Shown: piece by piece, positions 45,497-58,387 of the stretch
Position numbering within the stretch: the first letter of the stretch is position 1
Layout of the letters: each line of letters begins with the position of its first letter
Assembly (NCBI RefSeq): GCF_002102185.1
Contig: NZ_LQOW01000006.1
Location: 186,001-250,000, forward strand
From: Mycobacterium fragae
GTDB taxonomy: Bacteria; Actinomycetota; Actinomycetes; Mycobacteriales; Mycobacteriaceae
Direction: 5' to 3'
DNA length: 64,000 bases
Program-made: the position numbers and the translations under genes
Notes under the pieces: model-generated
What the model was told of the DNA's origin: nothing
The model's input: only the letters and a program-made list of their open reading frames with translations
Databases searched by the model: none

Positions 45497-46677
45497 GGTA
45501 CGGTGACCGCCTCGGGCGCGGCCTGCTCGGGCCGCTTGCCGCCCTTGAGCCAGAAGTACGAGCCGGGCTTGGCGGCCTCGTGACGGATACCCCAGACCGT
45601 GCCTTTGCAGATCGCCTCCTTGATCGACGCGGCGACCCGCCCGCCGATGTACAGGTTCACCGGCGTGTCGTCGAGGTGGGCGAGCTGGACAGTGCCGTGC
45701 TTGCGGCCCAGGCTGATGCACTGCCCGACGAACGCCTGGTTGACCACCGCGGGCGCGGTGCCGGCGATGCGGCTCAGCACGGTGTTTGCGGCCTGGGCGC
45801 CGAGCGGGATCGCGGCCTGGCAGCTCATCCGCAGCGGCTCGCCCGACGGGGCGGCGGCGTCGCCGGCGGCGACGATGCGGGGGTCGTCGACGCTGGTCAG
45901 CGTCTCGTCGGTGAGCAACCGGCCCGGCGCATCGGTGCGAAGCCCGCTGCGGGCAGCCAGATCCGGCACGCCGAAGCCAGCGGTCCACACCGTCACGACG
46001 CTGGGCAGCACGGATTCCGAGCCGCCGTCGGTGAGCAATACCGCCGTCGACTGCACCCGGACGACGACGGCGGTCTCCAGCACATCGACGCCCAGCCGCG
46101 ACAGCGACTTGGCCACCGAGCGCCGGCCGGCCCGGCTGAGTGAAGGCCCGAGCACGCCGCCGCAGACCAGCGTCACGCGCCGCCCCTGCTCGGCGAGCTC
46201 GGAGGCCGTTTCGATTCCGGTCAATCCGCCGCCCACCACGGTCACCGGGGCTTGCGGGTGCAGGTCTTCCAGTGTGTCGCGCAGCCGCTCGGCATGCTCG
46301 AGTTCCGCTATGGGGTAGGCGAATTCGGCTGCGCCGGGAACCGTCGAGGGCACCGCGCCGGTGCTGCCGACCGCATAGATGACGTAGTCGTAGTCCAGTA
46401 CCGCGCCGGAGCCGAGCAGCACCTTGCGGTCGCCGGTGTCGATCCGCTCGGCGGAGTCGACGACCAGCTGGATGCCCTCACCGAGCATGCTGCCGTAATC
46501 CACGGTTGCGATGCGCGTGCCGGCGACGAGCTGATGGAGGCGAATTCGCTCGACGAAGGTCGGGCGCGGGTTCACCAGGGTGACGTCGACGTCCGGACGC
46601 ATCCGCAGGTGGTTGGCGGCCATGGTGCCGGAATATCCGCCGCCGATCACGACGACGTGAGTGCGCTGGTCGGTCAT
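45493..46677 (-). CDS. FAD-dependent pyridine-nucleotide oxidoreductase (NDH-2-like)
   Basis: A 394-residue flavoprotein. The first FAD-binding motif is VVVIGGGYSGTMAANHL, the NAD(P)H motif VTVVGGGLTGIETASEL near residue 150, and the second FAD contact VDDPRIVAAGDAAAPSG. It lacks a C-terminal membrane anchor as far as I can see. ATG 46677 follows GAGGAAA. It is co-translated with the ECF41-like sigma gene, so it is the likely partner or target in that redox-linked unit. Confidence 0.87.
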   Translation of the reverse strand: MTDQRTHVVVIGGGYSGTMAANHLRMRPDVDVTLVNPRPTFVERIRLHQLVAGTRIATVDYGSMLGEGIQLVVDSAERIDTGDRKVLLGSGAVLDYDYVIYAVGSTGAVPSTVPGAAEFAYPIAELEHAERLRDTLEDLHPQAPVTVVGGGLTGIETASELAEQGRRVTLVCGGVLGPSLSRAGRRSVAKSLSRLGVDVLETAVVVRVQSTAVLLTDGGSESVLPSVVTVWTAGFGVPDLAARSGLRTDAPGRLLTDETLTSVDDPRIVAAGDAAAPSGEPLRMSCQAAIPLGAQAANTVLSRIAGTAPAVVNQAFVGQCISLGRKHGTVQLAHLDDTPVNLYIGGRVAASIKEAICKGTVWGIRHEAAKPGSYFWLKGGKRPEQAAPEAVTVP

Positions 46678-46764
46678 TGCTGTTTCCTCGTTTATCGCGG
46701 GTCTCAGGGGATGCTGCCCTTGAGACACCGCCGAGCCTGCGGATGTGACAGTGCGTGACCTAGA

Positions 46765-48309
46765 TCACTCCGCCTGGTAGCGGGGGAACACGCCCGTCGG
46801 CGCCGGTAACGCGGTGCCGGGTACCAGCCGCGTTCCTAGCGCCGCGAAAGTCCGCTGATCGTTGGGCTGACCGAGCAGGTCCAGCAGCCTGGCCGCCGAC
46901 TCGGGCATGACCGGCTGGATCAGCAGCGCCGCGATGCGCACCGCCTCGCACGCCACGTAGAGCACGGTGCGTAACCGGGTCTGGTCGGCCTCGGACTCGC
47001 TCTTTCGCAGCACCCATGGCTGCTGAGCCGAGAAATACCGGTTGGCGGCGCCGAGCATCAGCCAGATCGCCTCCAACGCCAAATGCATTGCCTGAGCATC
47101 GAATTCGGCGCGCACGCGTTCGACCAGCCCGTCGGCCGCGGCCAGCAGGTCTAAATCGTCGGCGGTGAAATCGCCTGGCTCCGGGACCTTTCCGTCGATG
47201 TTCTTGGCCACCATCGACAGGGACCGCTGCGCCAGGTTGCCCAGCTCGTTGGCCAGATCGGTGTTGATCCGGGTGATCATCGCCTCGTCGCTGTAGCTGC
47301 CGTCCTGGCCGAACGGCACCTCACGCAACAGGAAGTAGCGCACCTGGTCGAGCCCGAACTTGTCGACCAGCGTGACCGGGTCGATGACGTTGCCCACGGA
47401 CTTGCTCATCTTCTCACCGCTGTTGAGCAGCATCCCGTGCGCGAAAACCCTTCGAGGAAGCTCGATTCCGGCCGACATGAGAAATGCCGGCCAGTACACG
47501 GTGTGGAACCGGATGATGTCCTTGCCGATCATGTGCAGATCGGCCGGCCAGTAGCGGCGGAACATCTCTGAGTCGGTGTCGGGGAAGGCGACGCCGGTCA
47601 GGTAGTTGGTCAGCGCGTCGATCCACACGTACATCACATGGTCGGGATGGTCGGGCACCGGCACGCCCCAGTCGAACGATGTCCGTGAAATGGACAGGTC
47701 CCGCAGGCCGCCGGAGACGAAGCTGACCACCTCGTTGCGCCGCACCTCGGGTGCGATGAAATCGGGATGAGCGTCGTAGTGCGCCAACAGTTTGTCCGCA
47801 TACGCCGACAGCCGGAAGAAGTACGTGGGCTCCTCGGTCCAGGTCACCGGCGCCCCGGTCTCGGTCGCGATCCGGGTGCCGTCCTCCGACAGTCTGGTCT
47901 CCGACTCGGTGAAGAACCGCTCGTCGCGCACCGAGTACCAGCCCGAGTAGGTGTCCAGATAGATGTCTCCGGCATCGGCTATCCGTTGCCAAATCGCCTT
48001 CGATGCCTCCAGGTGGTCGGCGTCGGTGGTGCGGATGAACCGGTCGAAGGAGATGTTGAGCTTCTGCTGCAACCGCTGGAAAACATCCGAATTGCGCCGG
48101 GCCAGCTCCGCGGTCGGAACGCCTTCTGCGGCGGCCGTCTCGACCATCTTGAGGCCGTGCTCGTCGGTTCCCGTCAAAAAGCGCACGTCGAAGCCGTCGA
48201 GCCGTTTGAAGCGGGCGATCGCGTCGGTGGCGATGTACTCGTAGGCATGCCCCACGTGCGGCTCGCCGTTCGGGTACGTGATAGCCGTAGTGACGTAGTA
48301 GGGCTTCAT
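46765..48309 (-). CDS. metG: Methionyl-tRNA synthetase
   Basis: A 514-residue class I synthetase charging tRNA-Met. HIGH motif variant is [12 protein letters not shown] near residue 20; the KMSKS loop is [13 protein letters not shown] near 295. The start is ATG 48309 ([16 protein letters not shown]). The C-terminus is short and lacks the dimerisation/tRNA-binding extension of some MetRS. It is divergent from tatD by 20 bases, so their promoters overlap. M. tuberculosis annotation uses metS for this gene (Rv1007c). Confidence 0.96.
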   Translation of the reverse strand: MKPYYVTTAITYPNGEPHVGHAYEYIATDAIARFKRLDGFDVRFLTGTDEHGLKMVETAAAEGVPTAELARRNSDVFQRLQQKLNISFDRFIRTTDADHLEASKAIWQRIADAGDIYLDTYSGWYSVRDERFFTESETRLSEDGTRIATETGAPVTWTEEPTYFFRLSAYADKLLAHYDAHPDFIAPEVRRNEVVSFVSGGLRDLSISRTSFDWGVPVPDHPDHVMYVWIDALTNYLTGVAFPDTDSEMFRRYWPADLHMIGKDIIRFHTVYWPAFLMSAGIELPRRVFAHGMLLNSGEKMSKSVGNVIDPVTLVDKFGLDQVRYFLLREVPFGQDGSYSDEAMITRINTDLANELGNLAQRSLSMVAKNIDGKVPEPGDFTADDLDLLAAADGLVERVRAEFDAQAMHLALEAIWLMLGAANRYFSAQQPWVLRKSESEADQTRLRTVLYVACEAVRIAALLIQPVMPESAARLLDLLGQPNDQRTFAALGTRLVPGTALPAPTGVFPRYQAE

Positions 48310-48329
48310 TTGAAAGTCCACCCTATTGT

Positions 48330-49166
48330 GTGCGCGTGAGCTCCAAACGTCCGCCGACGCCCGAGCCGTTGCGCCCGCTGGTCGACGCGCATACCCACCT
48401 GGACGCGTGCGGCGCCGAGGACGGCGACGACGTGCGGGCGATCGTGGACCGCGCCGCGGCCGTCGGGGTCGAAGCGGTGGTCACCATCGCCGATGACCTC
48501 GCCTCCGCGAATTGGGTGACTCGCGCCGCCGACTGGGACCCCAGGGTCTACGCCGCGACGGCCCTGCACCCGACCCGCGCGAACGCGCTCACGGCCGCGG
48601 CACGCGCCGAGATCGAACAACTGGCCGGCCACCCACGCGTGGTGGCGGTCGGCGAGACCGGCATGGACCTGTACTGGCCGGGCCGGCTGGAGGCCTGCGC
48701 GGAGCCGGCCACGCAACGCGAGGCCTTCGCATGGCACATCGACCTGGCTAAGCGGATCGGTAAACCGCTGATGATTCACAACCGCGACGCCGACGCGCAG
48801 GTGCTCGACGTGCTGCGCGCCGAGGGCGCGCCCGACACGGTGATCTTTCACTGCTTCTCGTCGGGCAGCTCCATGGCCCGCGCCTGTGTGGACGCCGGAT
48901 GGCTGGTCAGCCTGTCCGGGACGGTGAGCTTCCGCAATGCCCGTGAGCTGCGGGAGGCCGTCCCGCTGATCCCGCTGGCGCAGCTGCTGGTGGAGACCGA
49001 CGCACCCTTTCTGACCCCGCACCCGCACCGCGGGGCTCCCAACGAACCGTATTGTCTGCCTTACACTGTTCGGGCGCTGGCTGATCTGCTCGGCCGGCGC
49101 GCCGAGGAACTGGCGGAGATCACCACCGCCAATGCTCGCCGAGCCTACCGGTTGGGCGGCGGTTAA
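48330..49166 (+). CDS. tatD: TatD-family metal-dependent deoxyribonuclease
   Basis: A protein of about 278 residues with a TIM-barrel fold. Metal ligands: DAHTHLD near residue 20, GETGMDLYW near 110, HNRDADAQ near 150, FHCFSSGS near 172 and VETDAPFL near 224. TatD proteins act as 3'-5' exonucleases on damaged DNA or RNA. GTG 48330 or GTG 48336 are both possible starts. With 20 bases to metG on the other strand, the transcript may be leaderless. It precedes the rpfB leader. Confidence 0.92.
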   Translation: MRVSSKRPPTPEPLRPLVDAHTHLDACGAEDGDDVRAIVDRAAAVGVEAVVTIADDLASANWVTRAADWDPRVYAATALHPTRANALTAAARAEIEQLAGHPRVVAVGETGMDLYWPGRLEACAEPATQREAFAWHIDLAKRIGKPLMIHNRDADAQVLDVLRAEGAPDTVIFHCFSSGSSMARACVDAGWLVSLSGTVSFRNARELREAVPLIPLAQLLVETDAPFLTPHPHRGAPNEPYCLPYTVRALADLLGRRAEELAEITTANARRAYRLGGG

Positions 49167-51327
<2,161 letters not shown>

Positions 51328-51331
<4 letters not shown>

Positions 51332-52125
51332 GTGTCCACCGCGCGGGCGATGCGCTCGGCGAATTCCGTACAGGATTGATAGCGCAAGTCGGGCTCTCGC
51401 GCCATGCCCCTGGCCACCACCGTGTCGACTGCACGCGATGCCCAGGGGACTCGGTGGGATATCCGCGGCGGGACGCCACGAAGGTGTGCGTTCACCAGCT
51501 CGGCGGAGTCGTCGGCCTCGAATGGCGTTGTGCCGGTGAGTAACTCGACTGCGCAACACGCCAGCGCGTACTCGTCCGTTGCGGCCGTCGGGGCATGACC
51601 GCCCAGCATCTCCGGCGCGATATACGGCAGCGAAGCCTGCATGTCTTTGGGGCGGCCGAAGACGTCGTCGACGACGGCATGTGCCACTGAGAAATCGATC
51701 AAACAAGCGCCTGTACGCGAAAAGTCCTCGCCGACAAGGATGTTGGCTGGCTTGACGTCACCGTGAACGATCCCGTTGCCGTGCAGGTAGTCGAGTGCAT
51801 CGGCGATCTGCACAAGTGCCGCCAGCCGGTCGTCGAGCCGCTGCAACCGCGTGGACTTGCCGCCGCCGAGGAACTGCATCGCGAGCCAGAACGGCCCGTG
51901 CTCGTACATCGTGACGATGTGCGGATGGCTGAGCCGATGCGCGAATTCGAATTCGCGGTGCAGGCGGGCACGGTCTGCCGGACCGCGATGGGTCTCGCCG
52001 AGAACCTTGAGCGCGACCGGCCGGTCGGGGCACCGCACCGCATGCGCCCGGTACACCGTGGCGTGGCCGCCGCGGCCGACCTCGCGGTCGATGACGTAGC
52101 CGGCGATACGGCGGGCGCCAACCAT
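51328..52125 (-). CDS. Soluble Hanks-type Ser/Thr protein kinase, divergent catalytic motifs
   Basis: A 265-residue kinase domain alone. Glycine loop is [14 protein letters not shown], the ATP-lysine in PVALKVLGE (about residue 40), and the activation end [11 protein letters not shown]. The catalytic loop reads [12 protein letters not shown], with Gly in place of the Arg of HRD. The metal-binding DFG is DFS (LIDFSVAH). Both Asp residues are present, so activity is possible, but the missing HRD arginine suggests it is not controlled by activation-loop phosphorylation. No membrane helix or sensor domain. It is inserted on the minus strand between ksgA and ispE. Confidence 0.87.
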
Positions 52126-52160
52126 GCCCACAGAGTAGGTTCCGGCGATAGTCTCGTGCG

Positions 52161-53132
52161 GTGCCGATGGACGGAAACACTGCTGCTCAGTGGGTGCCCA
52201 CTGGGTCGGTCACCGTGCGGGTGCCGGGGAAGATCAACCTCTATCTGGCCGTCGGCGACCGTCGCGAGGACGGCTATCACGAGTTGACGACGGTGTTTCA
52301 TGCTGTCTCCCTATTCGACGAGCTCACCGTCCGCAACGCCGATGTGCTCTCGCTCGAACTCACCGGTGAGGGCGCCGACCAGCTGCCCGTCGACGAGCGC
52401 AACCTGGCCTGGCAGGCGGCCGAGCTGATGGCCGACCACGTGGGCCGGGCACCCGACGTGTCGATCGCGATCGACAAATCCATACCGGTGGCCGGCGGGA
52501 TGGGCGGCGGAAGTGCGGATGCGGCGGGCGTGCTGGTCGCGATAAACGCGCTGTGGGAACTCGGCGTGCCGCGCCGCGACCTGCACATTCTGGCCGCAAA
52601 ACTGGGCAGCGACGTGCCTTTTGCGCTGCACGGCGGCACCGCCTTGGGCACGGGCCGCGGGGAAGAGCTGGCCACGGTGCTGGCCCGGAACACCTTCCAT
52701 TGGGTGCTGGCGTTCGCCGAGGGTGGGTTGTCGACGCCGGCGGTTTTCAGCGAGTTCCAGCGGTTCAGGCAAGGCGAGGGTGGGGGAGCGGAGGGGCCGC
52801 CACGGCTGGCCGAACCGGGGCCGGTCTTGGCCGCGCTCGCCGCCGGCGACCCGGAGCAGCTTGCGCCGCTGCTGGGTAACGAGCTGCAAGCGGCGGCGAT
52901 GAGCATGGATCCGGCGTTGCGTCGTGTCTTGCGGGCCGGCGTCGAAGCGGGCGCGCTGGCGGGCATCGTGTCGGGTTCCGGGCCGACGTGCACGTTCCTG
53001 TGCTCGTCGGCGCCCGCAGCCGTCGACGTGGGCACGCAGCTGTCCGGTGCCGGTGTCTGCCGCACGGTTCGCGTCGCCAGCGGGCCGGTCCACGGTGCTC
53101 GAGTGGTGCCGACCCCCGTCACCGGGGTGTGA
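52161..53132 (+). CDS. ispE: 4-diphosphocytidyl-2-C-methyl-D-erythritol kinase IspE
   Basis: A 323-residue GHMP kinase of the MEP isoprenoid pathway. [22 protein letters not shown] is the family N-terminus, [17 protein letters not shown] the phosphate-binding glycine loop, and [14 protein letters not shown] the C-terminal glycine motif. GTG 52161 is used. The kinase gene to its left is divergent (about 35 bases between starts), so ispE must have its own promoter here instead of reading from the rpfB leader. Confidence 0.94.
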   Translation: MPMDGNTAAQWVPTGSVTVRVPGKINLYLAVGDRREDGYHELTTVFHAVSLFDELTVRNADVLSLELTGEGADQLPVDERNLAWQAAELMADHVGRAPDVSIAIDKSIPVAGGMGGGSADAAGVLVAINALWELGVPRRDLHILAAKLGSDVPFALHGGTALGTGRGEELATVLARNTFHWVLAFAEGGLSTPAVFSEFQRFRQGEGGGAEGPPRLAEPGPVLAALAAGDPEQLAPLLGNELQAAAMSMDPALRRVLRAGVEAGALAGIVSGSGPTCTFLCSSAPAAVDVGTQLSGAGVCRTVRVASGPVHGARVVPTPVTGV

Positions 53133-53181
53133 CGCAGTCGAGTAGCCGCTGAAGTTGGCGGTTACTTAAGAGGAGTTTAAG

Positions 53182-53301
53182 ATGTGCTGCGGTGATAAAT
53201 ACCGGTCAAGAAACGCGCCCGATTCTCCCGCCCGCCGACCATGCCGGCGGGCGGTGCACGAACCCAGGCCGTGTCCTCACCGACACCGCAACGTTGCGTA
53301 A
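53182..53301 (+). CDS. Possible small leader ORF upstream of pks16
   Basis: ATG 53182 has GAGGAG six bases upstream, a better ribosome site than most genes in this window, and opens a 39-codon frame beginning MCCGDKYRSRN and ending TAA at 53301. The Cys-Cys pair recalls the cysteine-rich leader peptides reported to control mycobacterial operons by attenuation. The remainder is Arg/Pro-rich and could be chance reading. The rest of the 298-base gap before pks16 shows no other supported gene. Confidence 0.35.
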   Translation: MCCGDKYRSRNAPDSPARRPCRRAVHEPRPCPHRHRNVA

Positions 53302-53430
53302 GGTGATCGGTTCATCACCGTTTCGAGACGAAATCGCTCCCCAATTGTGGGCGTGCGCATGCAGCGAAGTGCGCATTAACAGGGGCAGCATTAAACGCTG
53401 GGCGTCGGCGCCGGAGCTGAGGAGGTTCGC

Positions 53431-55065
53431 GTGAGCAGATTTACCGAAAAGATGTTCCGCAACGCCCGCGAGAGCAAGAAGGGCATGGTGACCGGCGAGC
53501 CGCACCACCCGGTCCGGCACACCTGGGGTGAGGTCCACGAGCGGGCCCGCCGGGTGGCCGGTGGCCTGGCCGCGGCCGGCGTGGGCCACCACGACGCGGT
53601 CGGCGTGCTGGTCGGCGCCCCGGTGGAAATCGCCCCGACCGCGCAGGGGCTGTGGATGCGCGGCGCCAGCCTGACCATGCTGCACCAGCCCACGCCGCGC
53701 ACCGACCTGGCGGTGTGGGCAGAGGACACCACCACCGTCATCGACATGATCGAAGCCAAGGCGGTGATCGTCTCCGACCCCTTCATGGCGGCGGCGCCGG
53801 TGCTGGTGGAGCGCGGTGTCAAGGTGCTCACAGTCGAGCAGCTGTTGGCGTCCGATCCCATCGACCCCATCGACACCAACGAGGACGATCTGGCCCTGAT
53901 GCAGCTGACGTCGGGTTCGACGGGATCGCCGAAGGCGGTGCAGATCACCCACCGCAACGTGTACTCCAACGTCGAGGCGATGTTCGTCGGCGTGCGATAC
54001 GACATCGAGAACGACGTGATGATCAGCTGGCTGCCCTGTTTCCACGACATGGGCATGATCGGCTTCTTGACCGTGCCGATGTACTTCGGCGCCGAGCTGG
54101 TCAAGGTCACGCCGATGGACTTCCTGCGTGACACGTTGTTGTGGGCCAAGCTGATCGACAAGTACAAGGGCACCTTCATCTGCGGCCCGAACTTTGCCTA
54201 CTCACTGTTCGCCAAGCGGCTGCGCAAGCAAGCCAAACCCGGCCAATTCGACCTGTCCACGCTGCGGATCGCGATGTCGGGCGCCGAGCCGGTAGACCCC
54301 GCCGACGTGGAAGACCTGATTGACGCGGGCAGGCCGTTCGGGCTCAGGCCGGAGGCCATCCTGCCCGCGTACGGCATGGCGGAGACCACGCTGGCAGTGT
54401 CGTTCTCCCCGGTGGAGACGGGGCTGCACGTCGACGAGGTGGACGCCGACCTGCTGGCGGCGCTACGGCGCGCCGTACCGGCCACCAAGGGCAACATTCG
54501 CCGGCTGGCTTCGCTCGGGCCGGTGCTCGACGGGATCGAGGCCCGCATCGTCGACGAGGACGGCAACGTGCTGCCGCCGCGCGGCGTCGGCGTGATCGAG
54601 CTGCGTGGTGAGCCGCTGACCCCCGGCTACATCACGATGGGCGGATTCATCCCGGCGCAGGACGAGCACGGCTGGTATGACACCGGGGACCTCGGCTACA
54701 TCACGGAGAAGGGCCACATCGTGGTCTGCGGCCGGGTCAAGGACGTCATCATCATGGCCGGCCGCAACGTGTATCCGACCGACATCGAGCGGGCGGCGTG
54801 CCGCGTCGAGGGTGTCCGTCCGGGCTGCGCGGTGGCGGTGCGACTGGACGCCGGGCATTCGCGCGAGACGTTCGCCGTCGCTGTGGAATCGAACGCGTTC
54901 GAGGATCCGGGCGAGGTGCGCCGCATCGAGCATCAGGTTGCGCACGAGGTGCTCGCCGAGGTCGATGTGCGTCCACGCAACGTCGTGGTGCTCGGCCCCG
55001 GAACGATCCCGAAGACGCCGTCGGGCAAACTGCGCCGGGCCAACTCGGTCACGCTCGTCACCTAG
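53431..55065 (+). CDS. pks16: AMP-dependent acyl-CoA/fatty-acyl synthetase (annotated Pks16)
   Basis: A 544-residue adenylate-forming enzyme, not a polyketide synthase despite the name. P-loop-like A3 motif [19 protein letters not shown]5 motif [18 protein letters not shown]7 [12 protein letters not shown]8 [20 protein letters not shown] and the catalytic lysine region [11 protein letters not shown]. It resembles the FAAL/long-chain acyl-CoA ligase group and activates a fatty acid with ATP. GTG 53431 with GGAGG upstream starts it. Same length and place as Rv1013. Confidence 0.92.
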   Translation: MSRFTEKMFRNARESKKGMVTGEPHHPVRHTWGEVHERARRVAGGLAAAGVGHHDAVGVLVGAPVEIAPTAQGLWMRGASLTMLHQPTPRTDLAVWAEDTTTVIDMIEAKAVIVSDPFMAAAPVLVERGVKVLTVEQLLASDPIDPIDTNEDDLALMQLTSGSTGSPKAVQITHRNVYSNVEAMFVGVRYDIENDVMISWLPCFHDMGMIGFLTVPMYFGAELVKVTPMDFLRDTLLWAKLIDKYKGTFICGPNFAYSLFAKRLRKQAKPGQFDLSTLRIAMSGAEPVDPADVEDLIDAGRPFGLRPEAILPAYGMAETTLAVSFSPVETGLHVDEVDADLLAALRRAVPATKGNIRRLASLGPVLDGIEARIVDEDGNVLPPRGVGVIELRGEPLTPGYITMGGFIPAQDEHGWYDTGDLGYITEKGHIVVCGRVKDVIIMAGRNVYPTDIERAACRVEGVRPGCAVAVRLDAGHSRETFAVAVESNAFEDPGEVRRIEHQVAHEVLAEVDVRPRNVVVLGPGTIPKTPSGKLRRANSVTLVT

Positions 55066-55099
55066 CGTCTGCGGTTCGCCCGCGGGACGAGAGCCCGAG

Positions 55100-55675
55100 T
55101 TACCAGGCGTGCACCCGGTTCTGGGCGGGTTCGAGCCCCAGCTCGATGAGCAGCTCGGTGGCATCGGCGGCCTGCTCGCAGAGCGCGGGCACCTCCGGCC
55201 GTTCGGCGGCAGTGAAGTTCTCCAACACGAACGCCGCCGGGTCCTTACGCCCGGGCGGGCGCCCGATCCCTATCCGCACCCGCTGAAAATCCTTGGTGCC
55301 CAACGCCGCCGCGAGCGAGCGCAGCCCGTTGTGGCCGCCCTCGCCGCCGCCGATCTTGAGCCGGATCTGACCGAAGTCGATATCGAGGTCGTCGTGGATC
55401 ACCACGATGTCAGCCGCCGTAACCGAATAGAACTTGGCCAGCGGACCCACTTGGCGCCCCGATTCGTTCATGTAGCAGCGCGGCTTCGCCAGCACCACCG
55501 GGTGGCCGCTGAGCCGGCCGGTGACAATCTCCGCGCCAGACTTCTTGTGCGCCTTGAAGGTTGAACCCAGCCGCCCGGCAAGCAGGTCGGCCACCATGAA
55601 CCCCAGGTTGTGCCGCGTCTGGGCATAGTTTGGTCCCGGGTTGCCCAGGCCCACCACCAATAGTGGGTCGGCCAC
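55100..55675 (-). CDS. pth: Peptidyl-tRNA hydrolase
   Basis: A 191-residue enzyme recycling peptidyl-tRNA. The family start [21 protein letters not shown] contains the catalytic His of [17 protein letters not shown] and [14 protein letters not shown] (catalytic Asp) follow, with [13 protein letters not shown] near residue 110. It is three bases downstream of rplY, forming a translation-related pair. Convergent with pks16. Confidence 0.96.
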   Translation of the reverse strand: MADPLLVVGLGNPGPNYAQTRHNLGFMVADLLAGRLGSTFKAHKKSGAEIVTGRLSGHPVVLAKPRCYMNESGRQVGPLAKFYSVTAADIVVIHDDLDIDFGQIRLKIGGGEGGHNGLRSLAAALGTKDFQRVRIGIGRPPGRKDPAAFVLENFTAAERPEVPALCEQAADATELLIELGLEPAQNRVHAW

Positions 55676-55678
55676 GAG

Positions 55679-56359
55679 TTATTCGGATTCGGGCTCGGAC
55701 TCGGGCGCCTCGGCTTCGGCAGCCTCTTCGGCTTGCACCTCTTCCTCCTCGGCCGCCTCGGGCACCTCGCCGGCGCCCTCGGCCTCGAGCTCCTCGGCAG
55801 TCGGCGCGATCACCACATTCACCACCAGCTGGTCTGGGTCGGTCACCAGGGTGACGCCCGGCGGCAGGTTGATCTGCCCGGCGGTGAACTGGGTGCCCGG
55901 CTCGACGCCCTCGACCGAGACGGTCAACTGCTCGGGAATCGACAGTGCCTCAGCCTCGATCTCGATGGTGCTGGTCTCCTGGGTGACCAGGGTGCCGGGC
56001 ACCGGCTCGCCCTCGACGTCGACGGTGACCTCGACGACGACCTTCTCACCGCGACGCACCACCAGCAGGTCGGCGTGCTGGATGGTGTGGCGGATGGGGT
56101 GGATGTCGAGCGCCTTGGTCAGCGCCAAATGCTCTTTGCCGTCGATCTTGAGCGCCAGCACGGCGTTGGTGCCGGAGTGGCGCAGCACTGCGGCGAAGTC
56201 ATGCCCCGGCAGCTCCAGGTGCTGCGGGGCGGCGCCGTGACCGTAGAGCACGGCGGGAATCTTGCCGGCCCGGCGCGCCCGCCGGGATGCGCCTTTGCCG
56301 GTCTCGGTGCGTACCGTGACGGCGAGCTCATTGGCCGCCGAAGCCGCGGATTTAGCCAT
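55679..56359 (-). CDS. rplY: 50S ribosomal protein L25 (general stress protein CTC type)
   Basis: A 226-residue long form of L25. The 5S-rRNA-binding N-terminal domain is [20 protein letters not shown] through about residue 95 ([15 protein letters not shown]). The C-terminal beta-domain ([17 protein letters not shown]) is followed by a Glu/Ala-rich acidic tail from about 180, almost pure Glu, Ala, Pro, Ser. The tail is probably disordered. ATG 56359 follows GGAGCGAC. First gene of the rplY-pth pair. Confidence 0.95.
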   Translation of the reverse strand: MAKSAASAANELAVTVRTETGKGASRRARRAGKIPAVLYGHGAAPQHLELPGHDFAAVLRHSGTNAVLALKIDGKEHLALTKALDIHPIRHTIQHADLLVVRRGEKVVVEVTVDVEGEPVPGTLVTQETSTIEIEAEALSIPEQLTVSVEGVEPGTQFTAGQINLPPGVTLVTDPDQLVVNVVIAPTAEELEAEGAGEVPEAAEEEEVQAEEAAEAEAPESEPESE

Positions 56360-56498
56360 GGTGTCGCTCCTGTGTTGGTCGGGGCACGGCCAGCAATCGC
56401 GACAACCAGAAGGTCCCCGTCGATAACGGTGATCGGCATAAATTTCTACAGCCGGCCACCCTCGCCGTGACGCCCGGCCAGGTTAGCGCATCAGCACC

Positions 56499-57368
56499 TC
56501 AGAGCGGAAATTTGGTGTCGGTCAGCCGCTCGGAGAGCTCCCACAGCGCGCCGGCGGTTGCCGGGCGTTTGGCCAGCGGGCTGCGCCCCACCGGCTTGGT
56601 GCGCCCGACCATGCCGAAGCGCGGTCCGACCAACGTGTCGCCCGGCAAATCCTGGGAGGCGGCGTAGAGCGTCTGCCGGGCGCCGAAGTCGGCGTCGGTG
56701 GCCAGCAGCCTGGTGCCGAACGAGACCACCGCGTCGCCGAATTTGCGGCCTGACCGCCCCTGCAGGTTGGTGTGCGAATAACCGGGGTGTGCGGCCAGCG
56801 CACGCAGCGGCGATCCGACGCCGTCGAGGCGGCGCTGCAACTCGCTGGTGAACAGCAGGTTGGCGAGCTTGGACTGGCCATAGGCCGACCACGCCGAGTA
56901 GGGACGGGAGGTCCAGTTCAGGTCTTTGAGGCTGATGTGGCCCACCCAGTGCGCCATCGACGACACCGTCACCACTCGGTCGGTGAGCTTGGGCAACAGC
57001 AGATTGGTCAGGGCGAAATGACCGAGGTGGTTGGTGCCGATCTGGCTCTCGAAACCGTCGGCGGTCACCGCGTGCGGGACGGCCATCACGCCCGCGTTGT
57101 TGATCAAGACGTCGACGGCGTCGACTCCGTCGGCGAACTGCCGTACCGAGGCCAGGTCCTGCAGGTCGAGCCGGCGGACCTCGACGTCTCCGGTCATCTC
57201 GCGGGCCGCAGCTTCGCCTTTTCCGGTGTTGCGGACGGCCAGGATGACCTGGGCGCCGACCCGGGCCAGCTCGCGTGCTGTGACGGCGCCGAGACCGCTG
57301 TTGGCACCGGTGACGATGACGGTGCGTCCGGCGAACGACGGCAGGTCTGCGGCGGTCCACGAAGTCAT
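56499..57368 (-). CDS. Short-chain dehydrogenase (retinol-dehydrogenase-like SDR)
   Basis: A 289-residue SDR: VIVTGANSGLGAVTARELA cofactor loop, NNAGVMAVP near residue 92, catalytic Ser in VTVSSMAHW and the YxxxK pair in YGQSKLANLLF. The pattern is that of the protochlorophyllide/retinol-dehydrogenase-like group common in mycobacteria; the substrate is unknown. It stands between rplY and lpqT, where M. tuberculosis has no gene as I recall, so it may be an insertion or an ancestral gene lost there. Confidence 0.88.
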   Translation of the reverse strand: MTSWTAADLPSFAGRTVIVTGANSGLGAVTARELARVGAQVILAVRNTGKGEAAAREMTGDVEVRRLDLQDLASVRQFADGVDAVDVLINNAGVMAVPHAVTADGFESQIGTNHLGHFALTNLLLPKLTDRVVTVSSMAHWVGHISLKDLNWTSRPYSAWSAYGQSKLANLLFTSELQRRLDGVGSPLRALAAHPGYSHTNLQGRSGRKFGDAVVSFGTRLLATDADFGARQTLYAASQDLPGDTLVGPRFGMVGRTKPVGRSPLAKRPATAGALWELSERLTDTKFPL

Positions 57369-57407
57369 GGCAGACAGATTAATGCCGCGGATGCGGTGGC
57401 CCGAGCA

Positions 57408-58046
57408 CTACTTCTTCGCCGCGACGGTGAACCCCTTGATCAGCGACTCGATGTCACGGGATTCCGGCACAGCTTGGTCGGCCAGGCTGGTGACCGAGAA
57501 CTCGACGAGGTAGGGCTGGCGGGCGGGCGGTGACCCGGTGGCGATGACGACCCGGTTGAAGGTATGCAATCGCTTGCCCTCGAGGTCGAAGGTGCCCTGA
57601 ACCATCGACGACGGGAAGCCGTGGAAGTCGGCGTCCGACGCGTCGAGCTGCTTGAAGTTCGCCGACGTGACGACATCGGCGTTGCCGTGCTTGGCCACTT
57701 CGCGCGAATCGAAGTCTCCGGTCAATTTGAAGACCATCAACATCGCGTTCGGATACGGGCCGCCCTTGGTGATCACTTCGGTTGTCGGCGGAATGGTTGG
57801 GCTGGTGTACCTCTCCCATCCCGGTGGTATCGGCATCGACACAGTCAGGTCGGGCAGTTTGTCGGGCGCTACTTGCTCTTTGATCACGCCGATGGTGTCG
57901 AGGTACTGCGCCAACGGGACGGGCTCTTCGGACGTCGTCGTGGTCGTTGTCGCCGTTGTTGTCCAGATCGACCCGTAGTCAGGGGATTTCGGTCCACAGC
58001 CGACGAGCGCCAGCATGAGCGTGGCCGCGCAGAGTTGCAGTCTCAC
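57408..58046 (-). CDS. lpqT: Lipoprotein LpqT
   Basis: A 212-residue lipoprotein. Signal MRLQLCAATLMLALVGCG, lipobox LVGC with cysteine 17. A threonine-rich linker follows (nine Thr within residues 29-40), then a domain of the LpqN/LpqT family (PDLTVSMPIPPGWERYTS, NAMLMVFKLTGDFDSREV). GTG 58046 overlaps the end of arsC by GTGA. The family is reported to interact with lipid-transport and host proteins; the role is not established. Equals Rv1016c by position. Confidence 0.9.
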   Translation of the reverse strand: MRLQLCAATLMLALVGCGPKSPDYGSIWTTTATTTTTTSEEPVPLAQYLDTIGVIKEQVAPDKLPDLTVSMPIPPGWERYTSPTIPPTTEVITKGGPYPNAMLMVFKLTGDFDSREVAKHGNADVVTSANFKQLDASDADFHGFPSSMVQGTFDLEGKRLHTFNRVVIATGSPPARQPYLVEFSVTSLADQAVPESRDIESLIKGFTVAAKK

Positions 58047-58387
58047 AGAATTTCGCGGACGGCGTCGACCGGCCGAGCCAGTCGGGTGCCCTTGGCGGTG
58101 ACCACGAACGGCCGCTGGATGAGGATCGGGTTGGCGACCATGGCGTCGAGCAACTCGTCGTCGGTCGCCTCGTCGAGGTTGAGCTCGCGGTACACGTCTT
58201 CGTTTTTCCGCACTGCGGCTCGCACGTCGACGCCGGCGTCGCGGATCATCTTGGCCAGTTGCGCGCGCGTGGGCGGAGTCTTCAGGTACTCGACGATCTC
58301 AGGCTGGAAATCGTTGTCGCGCAAAAGTTCCAATGTCTTGCGGGAGGTCGAGCAGCGCGGATTGTGGTAGATGACGGCGTCACCCAT
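58043..58387 (-). CDS. arsC: ArsC/Spx-family arsenate reductase-like protein
   Basis: A 114-residue thioredoxin-fold protein of the glutaredoxin-dependent ArsC family. The redox cysteine is in YHNPRCSTSRKTLELL (C12), and later PILIQRPFVVTAKGTRLARP holds the arginines of the oxyanion site. Such proteins reduce arsenate, though many YffB/Spx-like members do not; no arsenic-resistance genes are nearby. It lies between prsA (adjacent) and lpqT (four-base overlap) in one operon. Confidence 0.85.
   Translation of the reverse strand: MGDAVIYHNPRCSTSRKTLELLRDNDFQPEIVEYLKTPPTRAQLAKMIRDAGVDVRAAVRKNEDVYRELNLDEATDDELLDAMVANPILIQRPFVVTAKGTRLARPVDAVREIL

Noticed and set aside
53192..53434. An 80-codon frame overlapping the start of pks16
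   Set aside because: No ribosome site at its start codon, no recognisable composition of a protein, and it runs into pks16 in a different frame. The shorter frame at 53182 has a better start.
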